64,000 bases of DNA, from positions 62,001 to 126,000 of the forward strand of contig NZ_CP104900.1 of NCBI RefSeq assembly GCF_025449215.1, read 5' to 3'. Below are positions 20,905 through 30,806 of this stretch, piece after piece. The translations under genes and the position numbers were made by a program. Numbering within the stretch: the first letter of the stretch is position 1; each line of letters begins with the position of its first letter. The DNA is from Shewanella seohaensis (GTDB lineage Bacteria; Pseudomonadota; Gammaproteobacteria; Enterobacterales; Shewanellaceae). The notes under the pieces were generated by a model. That model ran no database searches. It saw only the letters and a list, made by a program, of their open reading frames with translations, and was not told the origin of the DNA.

Positions 20905-21408
20905 ATGACATACCCCACATTCGCACTCGATGATATTGGTTCACTGCATGAGTCCGCCCAAGTGGAGTTCAAACTCGCGCGGGGCCGCGATGGTCAAGGT
21001 CAGCTCCCCGAAGATATTTGGGCGACCTATAGCTCCTTCGCTAACACCTTAGGTGGCGAGATTATCCTCGGGGTACGTGAAGAACATGGTCATTTCACCA
21101 TTGAAGGCATTCCTAATCCCCTGCCCGTGTTGCAGGAGTTTTGGGAAATCCTCGATGATCCAAGCCGCACCAGCCATAATATCTTGGCGATTTCTGATGT
21201 GCAGCTGATTGAAATTATGAATAAAAAGCTGATAAGAATTCGCGTGCCACTCGCGCCAGAGCACCTAAAGCCCGTGTTTATCGGCACAGATCCTTATACT
21301 GGGACTTATTTTCGCGTGGGAGATGCCGACATGCACGCCAGCCGAAGACAGGTCACGCAAATGCTGCGCCGCGCCCATCATTGCACTAAGCAACTCAAGG
21401 CGCGTTAA
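20905..21408 (+). CDS. AlbA_2 (Schlafen-like) domain protein
   Basis: A 167-residue protein consisting mainly of one AlbA_2 domain, seen in ESAQVEFKLARG, then SSFANTLGGEIILGV with the GGxIxxGV signature, and FRVGDADMHASRRQV near the end. AlbA_2 was named as a putative DNA-binding domain and is related to the Schlafen nuclease fold. The acidic residue in VEFK is the conserved one. Most relatives carry extra C-terminal domains; this one is a lone domain. The ATG at 20905 follows AAGGAG. The role is unknown. Confidence 0.75.
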   Translation: MTYPTFALDDIGSLHESAQVEFKLARGRDGQGQLPEDIWATYSSFANTLGGEIILGVREEHGHFTIEGIPNPLPVLQEFWEILDDPSRTSHNILAISDVQLIEIMNKKLIRIRVPLAPEHLKPVFIGTDPYTGTYFRVGDADMHASRRQVTQMLRRAHHCTKQLKAR

Positions 21409-21412
21409 GCCA

Positions 21413-21991
21413 TTAAAAGCCTGCGAGTAAATATCCACCCATAGCGGCAATCGCCACGCCCGATACCCGCATTAAGCTGCGTTGGCCCGTCACGCGCTGC
21501 ATACCTAATCCTAACATGACCCCACCAAGATGAATGACCGCAGTGCCAAACAAGAAACCGAAGGCATAGAGTATGGGACTGGCGAGTTCGGGCATTTCCA
21601 TCCCATGGGCATGGCCATGGAAAATCGCAAACACGCCCACAAAAGCCATGGCAAACAACAGCGGAAGTTGGCGATCAAAAGCTATCGCCAGCCCAAGCAA
21701 TAAGACAGATAGCGCAATGCCAATTTCGACAAAGGGCACCGGAATCGCATACAGGCCTAAAATGCCACCGACCAACATAAAACACACAAAGGCTAAGGGC
21801 ACAGTCCAAATGGCTCGGCCGCCCAATTGAGTACTGAGCATGCCCACACTCAACATGGCAAGGAGATGGTCAAAGCCCAAAACGGGATGATTAAAGCCCG
21901 CCATAAAACCACCACCGGAGTGGATTTCGTGCGCTGACGCAGGGGCAATAAACGATAGACTCAAGAGGAGCAACAGACTTAAACGCACCAT
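21413..21991 (-). CDS. HupE/UreJ family metal transporter
   Basis: A 192-residue membrane protein with a signal-peptide-like start ending PASAHE near residue 21, then about six hydrophobic helices. The family signature HPVLGFDHLLAMLSVGM is clear, and histidines in the HGHAHGME segment can bind metal. HupE and UreJ relatives are thought to import nickel or cobalt for hydrogenase or urease, but neither enzyme is encoded in this window. The ATG at 21989-21991 has an AAGGA ribosome site. It is convergent with the AlbA_2 gene, four bases apart. Confidence 0.88.
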   Translation of the reverse strand: MVRLSLLLLLSLSFIAPASAHEIHSGGGFMAGFNHPVLGFDHLLAMLSVGMLSTQLGGRAIWTVPLAFVCFMLVGGILGLYAIPVPFVEIGIALSVLLLGLAIAFDRQLPLLFAMAFVGVFAIFHGHAHGMEMPELASPILYAFGFLFGTAVIHLGGVMLGLGMQRVTGQRSLMRVSGVAIAAMGGYLLAGF

Positions 21992-22138
21992 AGCAGTTCC
22001 TTGACAGTGATGGCGTAACAACCGAGTGAAAGATATCGAACACTCTACGGCAAAGCCGTGAAGCAATCTTTGATCCTTATCACCTTAAGCTATCGCTTAA
22101 TTCAGTGGATAACTTAGCTCAACTTTCCTTAAACCAAA

Positions 22139-22861
22139 TTAAGGCAACAAGATCTCCAGCAGAGCATCGAGGGTCGCAATTTCCATATGGGGTAATAGGG
22201 CTGCTATCGGCAGCGACGCCACGCGGCCAAAACTCGGGTTGAGCCAGACCGACTGGCAGCCCGCTAAGCGCGCACCGCGAACATCGGCATTCATACTATC
22301 GCCAACGTGTAGCAGTTCGTCTAAACCGATATCTAACCTTTCGCAGGCCTGTGAAAACATATCTTTAGCGGGTTTCATCCGTACACCACTACCAGGATGC
22401 AGCACAAACTCGAACACGTCACTCAAGCCAATGCGCTGTGCGTCCACATTGCCATTGGTGATACCAATCAACCGAAAATGGGTCGATAAGCGCGTGAGCA
22501 GCGCCAAGACTTCGTCTGAAACCTGAAAATGGCTGCGATGAAAATAGAAACAATCCAAACCTTCCTGTGCGCCCCGTTTTGCCTCCGACTCACTATAACC
22601 GAGCAGCGAAAGACCTTTATGCAGAGTCGCAATTCGCGCCGCAGAGGTGTCATGGGCGAGGGCGGGATTTTGCTGCAGCAACTGTAACTTGAGCAGTCGC
22701 CATTGCTGCGGTTGCCAAGCCTGAGTCAGCGGAAAAGCCTGATGCAAAAACTGCGTTAGCTCGGCTTCGGCATTCAGAATATGAGGCTCGTTATCGTATA
22801 AGGTATCGTCGAGATCGAAGCTGATCGCACGAATATTCTGGGGTCTAAGATAACAACGCAT
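22139..22861 (-). CDS. yigB: HAD-family hydrolase YigB
   Basis: A 240-residue haloacid dehalogenase-superfamily phosphatase. Motif I is SFDLDDTLYDN at residue 15, motif II ITNGN near 135 and the motif III/IV region includes KPAKDMF and HVGDSMNADVRGA. In E. coli YigB dephosphorylates FMN and other small phosphates, and its gene follows xerC as here. The gene starts one base from the xerC stop, so they are co-transcribed. Confidence 0.9.
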   Translation of the reverse strand: MRCYLRPQNIRAISFDLDDTLYDNEPHILNAEAELTQFLHQAFPLTQAWQPQQWRLLKLQLLQQNPALAHDTSAARIATLHKGLSLLGYSESEAKRGAQEGLDCFYFHRSHFQVSDEVLALLTRLSTHFRLIGITNGNVDAQRIGLSDVFEFVLHPGSGVRMKPAKDMFSQACERLDIGLDELLHVGDSMNADVRGARLAGCQSVWLNPSFGRVASLPIAALLPHMEIATLDALLEILLP

Positions 22862-23793
22862 TATTTATCCTGTTGTTTTTTCGCTCTAGGATGGGCGTTA
22901 TCATACACCTTAGCTAAGTGTTGGAAATCTAAACTGGTATAAATTTGCGTGGTCGACAGGTTTTCGTGACCCAATAATTCCTGCACCGCCCGCAAATCGG
23001 CACTGGATTCCAGCATGTGCGTCGCAAAGGAATGGCGTAACTTATGGGGATGCACCCGCATAGAAAGCGCCTGCTCCTGACCCCATTTACTCATGCGCGC
23101 CTGAATACTGCGATGGGACAAACGCTTGCCCTTCTCCGTGACAAACAATGCATTATCTTCACAGGAAATTTGTTTGCGGCACTTGAGCCAAGCATTGATG
23201 GCCTCTATGGCGTAACGCCCAACGGGGACGATGCGCTCTTTGTTGCCTTTGCCTAACACGCGCACTTCATGCTGGTCGTATTGCACGCTGGATAAGTCCA
23301 GCGCCGCCAGTTCAGCCAAGCGCAATCCACTAGAGTAAAACAGCTCCATAATGGCTTTATCACGCAGGGTCAGCGGATCATTGCCCTCAATCGCGAGCAG
23401 ATGCGAGATAGAATCAACGTCGATATTCTTCGGTAACGGTTTGGCTTGTTTGGGCGCACTCAGCCCCTTGGCAGGATTAAGTTCAATCACGCCTGAGCGC
23501 AATAAAAACTCTCCCCACTGTTTGATGGCCGACAACCACAATGATAGCGAGCGCGGGCTCAAGCCCTTGCGATGCAGCTTAGCAAGCACCTGTTGCCAAT
23601 GCTCACGACCCACATTGAGCAGATCGACGCCCTCTGGCAGTAACTCGCTTCCCCGCTGCAATTCGTACATATAATTGCGAACCGTATGCGCCGATAACTG
23701 GCGCTCAGACTGCATATAGGTTTCAAACTGCTGCAAATAAGACTGACACTGCGGGGTCATCTCCATCTCCTCATCATTACGCAATTGAGGCAA
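22861..23793 (-). CDS. xerC: Site-specific tyrosine recombinase XerC
   Basis: A 310-residue recombinase that, with XerD, resolves chromosome dimers at dif. The N-terminal SAM-like domain is followed by the catalytic domain with all active residues: Arg in SSGLRLAEL, Lys in [18 protein letters not shown], and [13 protein letters not shown] with the nucleophilic Tyr. It lies in the conserved dapF-DUF484-xerC-yigB order. Confidence 0.96.
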   Translation of the reverse strand: MPQLRNDEEMEMTPQCQSYLQQFETYMQSERQLSAHTVRNYMYELQRGSELLPEGVDLLNVGREHWQQVLAKLHRKGLSPRSLSLWLSAIKQWGEFLLRSGVIELNPAKGLSAPKQAKPLPKNIDVDSISHLLAIEGNDPLTLRDKAIMELFYSSGLRLAELAALDLSSVQYDQHEVRVLGKGNKERIVPVGRYAIEAINAWLKCRKQISCEDNALFVTEKGKRLSHRSIQARMSKWGQEQALSMRVHPHKLRHSFATHMLESSADLRAVQELLGHENLSTTQIYTSLDFQHLAKVYDNAHPRAKKQQDK

Positions 23794-23808
23794 GGCGAAC
23801 CATGTACC

Positions 23809-24443
23809 TTAAAGTTTGGCCAGCATATGTGCGAGTAATCGGCGCAATTGTTCGAGCAACATATTGTCCATATCGGGATGGAAATGCGCCGCATCTTGGC
23901 TAGCAACGGCAAAAATCATCGGAATTTCATCGGCTAATTTGACTAACGCAACAGAGCCCACTTCGCTACCAAACAGGCGTTTCGCTTCCTGCTGGGTTAA
24001 CCTGCCAAAGTAGTAATCCTTGCGCAAACGCTGAGCCCAAATCGCTTGCATCTCCACATCGGCATCTAACACGCTGATCAGACGCACATGGGTAAAATTA
24101 AACTGCGTCTTTAAACTATCGGCCAGCACTTCTTTAAGGGCTTCTAAATTAACGCAATTAAGTAATTTAAAAGACAGCTCGGTATTAAAGAGGAATATCT
24201 TTTCATTGCGCGCTGCCATCGCCAGCAGACTGGTGATTTCTTCTTCGAGTTGCCCAACCCGTTGGCGCAGTAACTCTTGACGACGCTCGACCAAGGAAAT
24301 CGCGCCGCGCTCCGAATGGGGTAAACGCATCGCAAGTAACAGCTCGGGATAACGATTAAAAAGTCTGGGTTATCGAGTAGGTACTCTCGAATAATCAACT
24401 CATCGAAGGGAAGATCGGTCTGCGGCATCAAAGGCTCGGTCAT
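23809..24443 (-). CDS. DUF484 (GAF-like) protein (frameshifted)
   Basis: A protein of the DUF484 family found between dapF and xerC in gammaproteobacteria (yigA position). The ATG at 24441-24443 overlaps the dapF stop. The frame breaks at the A-run 24358-24362 on + (one T missing on the coding strand); repair gives [26 protein letters not shown] and a protein of about 211 residues. A coiled-coil from about residue 45 is followed by a GAF-like domain. Its function is unknown. The frameshift is probably an error. Confidence 0.85.
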
Positions 24444-25267
24444 AACTGAATTTGTCCATCGTAAACGTGCTGCGCTGGCCCCGTCATCCACAGGGGTTTG
24501 CCTTCACCTTCCCAATTGATGGTTAAGGTGCCACCCGGCAAGTCTACACGTACCTGTTGGTCGAGTTTGCCTTGGATCTGCCCTACCACCACAGCGGCAC
24601 AAGCCCCTGTGCCACAGGCTAAGGTCTCGGCCGCACCACGCTCGTAAACTCTAAGCTTAATATGGCCCGAGTTCACCACCTGCATAAAGCCGACGTTTAC
24701 CCCGCGCGGAAAGCGTTCATGTTTAGTGAGTAGTGCACCAATCTCGGCGACATTAGCGTTAGCAACATCTTCCACATCGAGCACGCAATGGGGATTACCC
24801 ATCGACGCCGCGCCACATAAAAACGTTTGTTGCGACGTTTGCAGCAGATAGGTTTTTTCGGCCTTCTTGGCTTTGAAAGGAATTTGGCTAGGATCGAGCA
24901 CAGGCACGCCCATATTAACAGTGACAGTGCCGTCACGTTCGAGGCGCAGAGTCATCTTACCCGCCGAGGTGCTTACACGAATTTTATTCTTATTCGTCAG
25001 CCCTTTATTACGAACAAAGCGCGCAAAACAACGGGCGCCATTGCCACAGTTTTCGACCTCACCACCGTCGGCATTAAAGATACGATAGTGAAAATCCAAA
25101 TCGGGATCATAGGGCGGCTCAACCAGTAAAAGTTGATCGAAACCGACACCAAAGTTACGGTCGGCTAAACGGCGGATCTGCTCAGGCGAAAAGAACACGT
25201 TCTGCGTGACACCATCGACCACCATAAAATCGTTGCCCAGTCCGTGCATCTTAGTGAATTGGATCAA
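24440..25267 (-). CDS. dapF: Diaminopimelate epimerase
   Basis: A 275-residue epimerase that converts LL-diaminopimelate to the meso form for lysine and peptidoglycan. The two catalytic cysteines lie in [13 protein letters not shown] (near residue 73) and in [10 protein letters not shown] (near 218). The start [14 protein letters not shown] is the family start. It overlaps the DUF484 gene by four bases and follows lysA, so both final steps of lysine synthesis are in one operon. Confidence 0.97.
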   Translation of the reverse strand: MIQFTKMHGLGNDFMVVDGVTQNVFFSPEQIRRLADRNFGVGFDQLLLVEPPYDPDLDFHYRIFNADGGEVENCGNGARCFARFVRNKGLTNKNKIRVSTSAGKMTLRLERDGTVTVNMGVPVLDPSQIPFKAKKAEKTYLLQTSQQTFLCGAASMGNPHCVLDVEDVANANVAEIGALLTKHERFPRGVNVGFMQVVNSGHIKLRVYERGAAETLACGTGACAAVVVGQIQGKLDQQVRVDLPGGTLTINWEGEGKPLWMTGPAQHVYDGQIQL

Positions 25268-25337
25268 GATACTTATCCTTTAAGCCTAGGCGCCGCCATT
25301 AACTAGCCAAGCGCCTGAATCAATATAATTTTCTAGT

Positions 25338-26580
25338 TTACGGCAGGAGTTGCTCACCTTGCCAGAGCTGCGCTAATTTTCTCGCTCACGCACCAGATAA
25401 GCCTTGTCACCATCGACCATCACCTCGGCCGCACGGGGACGAGTGTTATAGTTCGAGGCCATGGCAAAACCGTAGGCACCGCTCGAGCGCACAACCAGTA
25501 AATCCCCCGCCGCAATCGCGAGTTGTCTGTCTTTACCTAAAAAGTCACCGGTTTCGCACACTGGCCCTACGATATCAAATACTTGCGCTTGTTCATCCCT
25601 TGGATTTACCGGAATGATATTTTGCCAAGCGCTATAGAGTGCGGGGCGAATTAAGTCGTTCATCGCGCCGTCGACAATCGCAAAACGCTTATCGCTGTTT
25701 TCTTTAAGGTACAGCACCTGAGTGACGAAAATCCCCGCGTTAGCGGCAATGGCGCGACCTGGCTCGAAAATTAACTTGAGCTTGCGATCCCTAAACGTGC
25801 GAGCAGGGCTGCGGCGTAAACATCAGGGTGCGGCGGAGTTTCATCATCATAGGTCACCCCTAAACCACCACCCACATCGAAGTGTTCAATCACAATGCCT
25901 TGCTCGGCCAGACGGTCGATAAGGGCTAACATTCTGTCCATCGCATCGAGGAAAGGTTGGATCTCGGTCAATTGTGAACCGATATGGCAATCGACCCCTT
26001 TTACCTGCAAATGTGGTAGCGCATGGGCACGGGCGAATACGACTTCAGCCTCATCCATGGCGATACCAAATTTGTTCTCTTTAAGGCCCGTCGAAATATA
26101 GGGATGCGTACCGGCATCGACATCGGGATTCACCCGCAGTGACACGGGGGCAATTTTACCTAAGCGGCCTGCGACCTGATTTAACTGCTCAAGCTCGGCG
26201 CTCGATTCGACGTTAAAGCAATAAATACCGAGGTTAAGTGCTTGCTCCATTTCGGCGACGGTTTTACCCACGCCCGAAAATACCACTTTGGCCGGGTCGC
26301 CACCGGCTTCAATCACCCGCGCTAACTCTCCGCCCGAGACAATATCAAAACCACTGCCTAAACGAGCCAAGACGTTTAGCACGGCTAAGTTCGAGTTGGC
26401 TTTCACCGCGTAACACACTAAATGTGGATGGTCGGCCACCGCATTGTTAAACGCATGCCAGTGACGTTCGAGCGTCGCACGGGAATAGATATACAGTGGC
26501 GTACCATACTGCTGGGCTAAATCATTGACCCGACAGCCTTCGGCGTGCAGGGTATTGTCTTGGTAGAGAAAGTGATCCAA
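25338..26580 (-). CDS. lysA: Diaminopimelate decarboxylase (two frameshifts)
   Basis: A PLP-dependent fold-type III decarboxylase making lysine from meso-diaminopimelate. The N-terminal frame has YAVKANSN with the PLP lysine and HFDVGGGLGVTY; the C-terminal frame has the CETGDFLG cysteine and SSGAYGFAMASNYN. They join if one G is added at the C-run 25789-25791 (+). A second one-base deletion in the last codons (TTTT at 25377-25380) is indicated because adding an A gives the usual tail REKLAQLWQGEQLLP and a stop at 25338. Repaired length is 414 residues. Both are likely errors. Confidence 0.9.
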
Positions 26581-26591
26581 TGTCCGGTTCC

Positions 26592-26816
26592 TTACTGCGC
26601 TTTGTTGTAATTATACTGATTATTATTGTGTTTTTCAGTTTCAGCTTGAGGCTCCGCCGGGTCGGCAGGGGGTGCTTCACTCTTCGGCGCCTTAATTTCT
26701 GTAGGCTGACTCACCTCTGCGGGAGAGGATTTATACAGGGGGCCTTTTTGACCGCATGCTGTAATGAATAGGCTACCAAGCAATAACAATAAAAACAGTC
26801 TCATTTTTCTCAACAT
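26592..26816 (-). CDS. lptM: LPS translocon maturation chaperone LptM (YifL-like lipoprotein)
   Basis: A 74-residue small lipoprotein. A hydrophobic leader precedes the lipobox ITAC and the conserved GQKGPLY motif that marks the family. The rest is low-complexity Pro/Glu/Lys. In E. coli LptM (YifL) helps LptD fold at the outer membrane, and its gene also lies beside cyaY and upstream of dapF. A start at the second Met (26804) is equally possible. Confidence 0.88.
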   Translation of the reverse strand: MLRKMRLFLLLLLGSLFITACGQKGPLYKSSPAEVSQPTEIKAPKSEAPPADPAEPQAETEKHNNNQYNYNKAQ

Positions 26817-26883
26817 CTGTGCATCTGGTGACTAATAGCCTTATAATCGCACCCATCTTGACGAAAGCAAAGGACAGAAATGC

Positions 26884-27213
26884 ATGGCCATGACAGATAC
26901 AGAATTTCACCAGCTCGCCGATGACATGTTCCAAGCGATAGAGACCGCTATCGAAACCGCAATTGATGAACAAGACGCCGATGTCGATATTGATGCCAGC
27001 GGTAACGTGTTACAGCTGGAATTTGTCGATGGTTCGAAAATTGTCATCAACAAACAAGAGCCTTTGCATGAGATTTGGGTTGCGACCCGTTTCGGTGGCT
27101 ATCACTTTGGTTTTGTTGATGGTAAATGGATTGATGGCCGTAATGGTGGCGAGTTTATGCCCTTTGTACAGGACTCTATCCTTCGCCAGAGCGGTATTGC
27201 ACTGAGCTTCTAA
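26884..27213 (+). CDS. cyaY: Frataxin-like protein CyaY
   Basis: A 109-residue frataxin. The acidic first helix ([20 protein letters not shown]) that binds iron, then the strand region [21 protein letters not shown] and [14 protein letters not shown], are all present. Frataxins modulate IscS activity and iron delivery in iron-sulfur cluster assembly. The ATG at 26884 sits 9 bases after AAGGA; one at 26890 is an alternative. It is convergent with cyaA. Confidence 0.95.
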   Translation: MAMTDTEFHQLADDMFQAIETAIETAIDEQDADVDIDASGNVLQLEFVDGSKIVINKQEPLHEIWVATRFGGYHFGFVDGKWIDGRNGGEFMPFVQDSILRQSGIALSF

Positions 27214-27233
27214 TAAGCGCGTGCAGCTTTAAC

Positions 27234-27256
27234 AAGCGGGAGCGATTCCCGCTTAA
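27234..27256. terminator. Hairpin between cyaY and cyaA
   Basis: Stem AAGCGGGA / TCCCGCTT with loop GCGAT, overlapping the cyaA stop codon and followed by AAAA on + (T-run on -). It probably ends cyaA transcription and may serve cyaY less well. Confidence 0.6.
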
Positions 27257-29682
27257 AACTCCACGTTAGCGTTATTGATATCGACCCCAAAGGGCATGAC
27301 AGTCAACTCGCCCGCTACCCGCACTAGATGGAAAAACTGCGGAATGTTAAACCTCGCCTTCGAAGCATAATACTCATCAAATACATAGTGATGACTCACT
27401 TTGTTCACCAATTCCATCATATTCGAGCCCGGCTGCACATAATGGCTAAGCTGATTATCTTCATCGAGAATAAACACATCCAAACTTTCGGGCCGCTGGC
27501 GCAGGAAATATTGAATCGCTCCCTTAGCCGCAAAGTTCTGAATAATTTTCGGCATGCTCGAAAAGGGATCGTCGCCCAACTCGGGCCGAGGCAATTGCAC
27601 CAGATGGCTGCGTGACAGCTGCTGATAGAAGGATTTGGCATCGCTCAAGTCCTGATACGCCATCCCCAAAGGGTTAAAAAAGATCCCATAACGGGTATGA
27701 CTGATTTGCAGCGGCTGCACTAAAGTGCTCGATTGTTGCACCTGCTGACATAGGCGCACGGTTTGTTTCAGCAGGTTTTTCACCGCTAACTTAAGCTGAG
27801 GCCTGAGTTTTTGCGAGCAGCTAATCACATCCATATCCACCGGATGGGTCGCTCGCCTTAACCCCGGCGTGACAAACGATAGCGCCTGCAATACCGCGGT
27901 TTCGCCCTCAAAACGGTGGCATTGCCACTCTCCCCAACTATTGAGGCAGATGGCATCGAGGGCGCCGAGCATATTTTCCTTCTTACGGCCTAATGAAAAC
28001 ACGTTGGCATTCATCACATCGACCATCATCTCTTGCCCATGCCAGTGGACGGTAGGGTCGCAGTCGAGATTAAGCACAAAAATCAGCTTTCTAAAATGCC
28101 ATGGCTGGCACAGGTCGAGTTTTGATACCCGCCAGTCGTGGTCGATAAAGTTCAAGAGCCGCCGCGCCGCCTCGGTTAGGCGCCGAGACTTAACCTTACT
28201 CTGGCCAAACTCATACCATTTAGTTTCTGGCGTCGACACGCCGTTCAAGCAGGCCCAGATCATCAATGCTGAGGGAGTTTTCCCCTTACATATCGCCGAT
28301 TCACCCAACAGATTTTGCGGTTTTGGCCCCTGGCGATAAAGGTAATATTGGTTTTCCTTAGCGCTAGACACCATGGTTACTTCAGATTCGGCGACCGAGC
28401 GACTCCAGAGCAGATTTAACTTAGCGATTTGATCTTCATCTTGGCTGAAGTAAGTGTGCAGCTTGCGGGTGAGCATCCCTAACTCTTCAATCCTGAGCCC
28501 CTCATTCAACTCATGGGTCGAGGCGAAGCGCAACAGCGTTTGGTAACTCGCCAGCAGTAACTCGTTAAGCTGTTCATTGAACCAGTTCAATTGTCCGCTG
28601 TGCCAATGCTCACAGTCATCTAAGGTCGAAATTAAGCTGTCGGGCCACTGCCATTCTTGCACTAGCTTTTGCATTTTGGCATAGCGCCAGTCTTTGCCTT
28701 GGTCCGCAACACTCAAATACACGCCACATTTGAGATAAAAACAGCGGCGCACAATCTCGAGTCGACGATTATCATTCTGCTTTAATAGATAGGCTTCGAT
28801 GACCTCATAAATTGCGTAATAAGCATCGTTAGAGGTGGAGAAATCCCCCGCCAAGGTCTTTTGCCATAACCTGTCGCACAACAGCTGCGAGTGAGGATAT
28901 TCACTGGCATAGGCTTCCAGTAGCAGTACTTTTATCAATGCCTTATGGGGTTTATTGAGGCCTTTATAGAGCTGCCACAGCGAAGCCCCAAAGTACTCAC
29001 TCGCCGGTAGCTCGTGCACATTACCTAGGTACAGCAGCTCAGGATTAAGCTTGGCATCGGGCCACCATGCGATGGTTTTACCCGCTAACCGAATTTGGCT
29101 GCGGTAAAACTCCTCAAGCAATAACCAATGTTGCGTACTACCGCTGTGCTCATGGGCCATCGACGATTGGCAACCGGAACGCTGCGATTTATCGCCGGAA
29201 AATTGCAGCGGGTGAACTAAGTAAAAATTCACCTCAAACTGATATTCGGCAAACCAAGCGGTTAAACGCTCGGCTTTTAATTTGATAAAGGCTAAGTCCT
29301 CATCACACAGCTGTGCATGGTGCACTAGCCATACATCCACGTCACTCTTGGCATTCTGGCCAAAACTGGCCGTGCTGCCCATAGCGTAAACGCCTTCAAA
29401 GGCTGGATTTTCAACCTCATTGGCAATAAAGGGGAGCTTAAATACATCGCAGGCCTGCGCCTCAAGTGAATCAGGACGATAACCTTGGATCCCACACGGT
29501 GTGTCGGCATCGACAAAGCCGGGATACTGGACGCTATTCTGCTGAATAAGGAAAGGGATCAAACGGAACAAATGCTTTTGAAGCGGCGACAACAAGGCTA
29601 AAGCTCGTGCGATACGAACTTGATTAAGTCTTTCTGCAATATCAGGAAATTGACCTTGCTGATCCATCCAAGAACACGACAC
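27253..29682 (-). CDS. cyaA: Class I adenylate cyclase
   Basis: An 809-residue enzyme producing cAMP from ATP. The N-terminal catalytic domain has the nucleotidyltransferase signature YAMGSTASFGQNAKSDVDVW near residue 100. The C-terminal half is the regulatory part of class I cyclases, in which the PTS protein IIA-Glc controls activity in enterics. The longest frame starts at GTG (29680-29682); an ATG five codons in (29667) is the other choice. It is divergent from hemC, as in E. coli. Confidence 0.95.
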   Translation of the reverse strand: MSCSWMDQQGQFPDIAERLNQVRIARALALLSPLQKHLFRLIPFLIQQNSVQYPGFVDADTPCGIQGYRPDSLEAQACDVFKLPFIANEVENPAFEGVYAMGSTASFGQNAKSDVDVWLVHHAQLCDEDLAFIKLKAERLTAWFAEYQFEVNFYLVHPLQFSGDKSQRSGCQSSMAHEHSGSTQHWLLLEEFYRSQIRLAGKTIAWWPDAKLNPELLYLGNVHELPASEYFGASLWQLYKGLNKPHKALIKVLLLEAYASEYPHSQLLCDRLWQKTLAGDFSTSNDAYYAIYEVIEAYLLKQNDNRRLEIVRRCFYLKCGVYLSVADQGKDWRYAKMQKLVQEWQWPDSLISTLDDCEHWHSGQLNWFNEQLNELLLASYQTLLRFASTHELNEGLRIEELGMLTRKLHTYFSQDEDQIAKLNLLWSRSVAESEVTMVSSAKENQYYLYRQGPKPQNLLGESAICKGKTPSALMIWACLNGVSTPETKWYEFGQSKVKSRRLTEAARRLLNFIDHDWRVSKLDLCQPWHFRKLIFVLNLDCDPTVHWHGQEMMVDVMNANVFSLGRKKENMLGALDAICLNSWGEWQCHRFEGETAVLQALSFVTPGLRRATHPVDMDVISCSQKLRPQLKLAVKNLLKQTVRLCQQVQQSSTLVQPLQISHTRYGIFFNPLGMAYQDLSDAKSFYQQLSRSHLVQLPRPELGDDPFSSMPKIIQNFAAKGAIQYFLRQRPESLDVFILDEDNQLSHYVQPGSNMMELVNKVSHHYVFDEYYASKARFNIPQFFHLVRVAGELTVMPFGVDINNANVEF

Positions 29683-29740
29683 TTAAGCACGAGTAAGAAG
29701 TGTGCTCATGTTAACACTTTTGCAAAGTTGAGCAACCAAA

Positions 29741-29756
29741 TGAGAAGTTCGTCACA
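29741..29756. promoter_or_regulatory. Candidate CRP-binding site between cyaA and hemC
   Basis: On the cyaA strand the sequence reads TGTGA-CGAACT-TCTCA, one mismatch from the CRP core TGTGA-N6-TCACA. It lies 60-75 bases upstream of cyaA. In E. coli CRP-cAMP represses a cyaA promoter, so an autoregulatory site here is plausible. Confidence 0.45.
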
Positions 29757-29869
29757 CTTTAAGCCAATTTAGAACGCCGCCGACTTCAAAGAATCGATAC
29801 GCCTTCCTTACATTCACGAATAGCCAATGTTAGCATTGGCGCAACTAAGATCTCGGATGGAAACTAGGC

Positions 29870-30802
29870 ATGTCTGAAAACCGCATACGTATCGCTACCC
29901 GCAAGAGTCCGCTGGCCATGTGGCAAGCAGAATTTGTTAAAGCAGAATTAGAACGCGTTCACCCAGGTATCGTGGTGGAGCTATTGCCAATGAGCACTAA
30001 GGGCGATGTTATCTTAGACACCCCATTAGCTAAGGTTGGTGGTAAGGGCCTGTTCGTAAAAGAACTCGAAGTCGCCATGCTGGAAGACCAAGCCGATATC
30101 GCTGTGCACTCGATGAAAGACGTGCCAGTGGATTTCCCCGAAGGCTTAGGACTGGAAGTGATTTGTGAGCGCGAAGATCCGCGCGACGCCTTTGTGTCTA
30201 ACCTTTATAAGTCAATCAGTGAGCTACCACTTGGCGCCACAGTCGGCACCTCAAGCCTACGTCGTCAGTGCCAGCTGCGCGCCTCACGCCCAGACCTGAT
30301 TATCAAAGATCTGCGTGGCAACGTCGGTACTCGCCTCGCGAAACTCGATAACGGCGAATACGATGCGATTATCCTGGCTGCTGCAGGTTTAATCCGCCTG
30401 AAATTGTCTGAGCGTATCGCCAGCTTTATCTCTGCGGAAGAATCCTTACCCGCCAACGGTCAAGGCGCTGTCGGTATCGAGTGCCGCACTAACGATGAAC
30501 GCGTAAAAGCACTCCTAGCACCTTTAGAACACTTAGAGACTCGCTACCGCGTGATCGCCGAGCGCGCCATGAATACTCGCCTCGAAGGCGGCTGCCAAGT
30601 ACCTATTGGTGCCTTTGCCGAAATCCACGGTGAAGAAATGACACTGCGCGGCCTCGTTGGTAACCCAGATGGTAGCGAAATCATCGAAGGCGTGATCACA
30701 GGTCCAAAGACCGAAGCAACGAAACTCGGTGTGGCCCTGGCTGAAGAACTACTCAGCAAAGGCGCCAAAAGCATCCTCGACGCTGTTTACGCAAAAGCCT
30801 AA
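29870..30802 (+). CDS. hemC: Porphobilinogen deaminase (hydroxymethylbilane synthase)
   Basis: A 310-residue enzyme joining four porphobilinogens into hydroxymethylbilane. The N terminus [15 protein letters not shown] and the HSMKDVP segment are conserved, and the cysteine that binds the dipyrromethane cofactor is in [11 protein letters not shown] near residue 242. hemD follows four bases after the stop, giving the usual hemCDXY operon. Confidence 0.97.
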   Translation: MSENRIRIATRKSPLAMWQAEFVKAELERVHPGIVVELLPMSTKGDVILDTPLAKVGGKGLFVKELEVAMLEDQADIAVHSMKDVPVDFPEGLGLEVICEREDPRDAFVSNLYKSISELPLGATVGTSSLRRQCQLRASRPDLIIKDLRGNVGTRLAKLDNGEYDAIILAAAGLIRLKLSERIASFISAEESLPANGQGAVGIECRTNDERVKALLAPLEHLETRYRVIAERAMNTRLEGGCQVPIGAFAEIHGEEMTLRGLVGNPDGSEIIEGVITGPKTEATKLGVALAEELLSKGAKSILDAVYAKA

Positions 30803-30806
30803 GACG

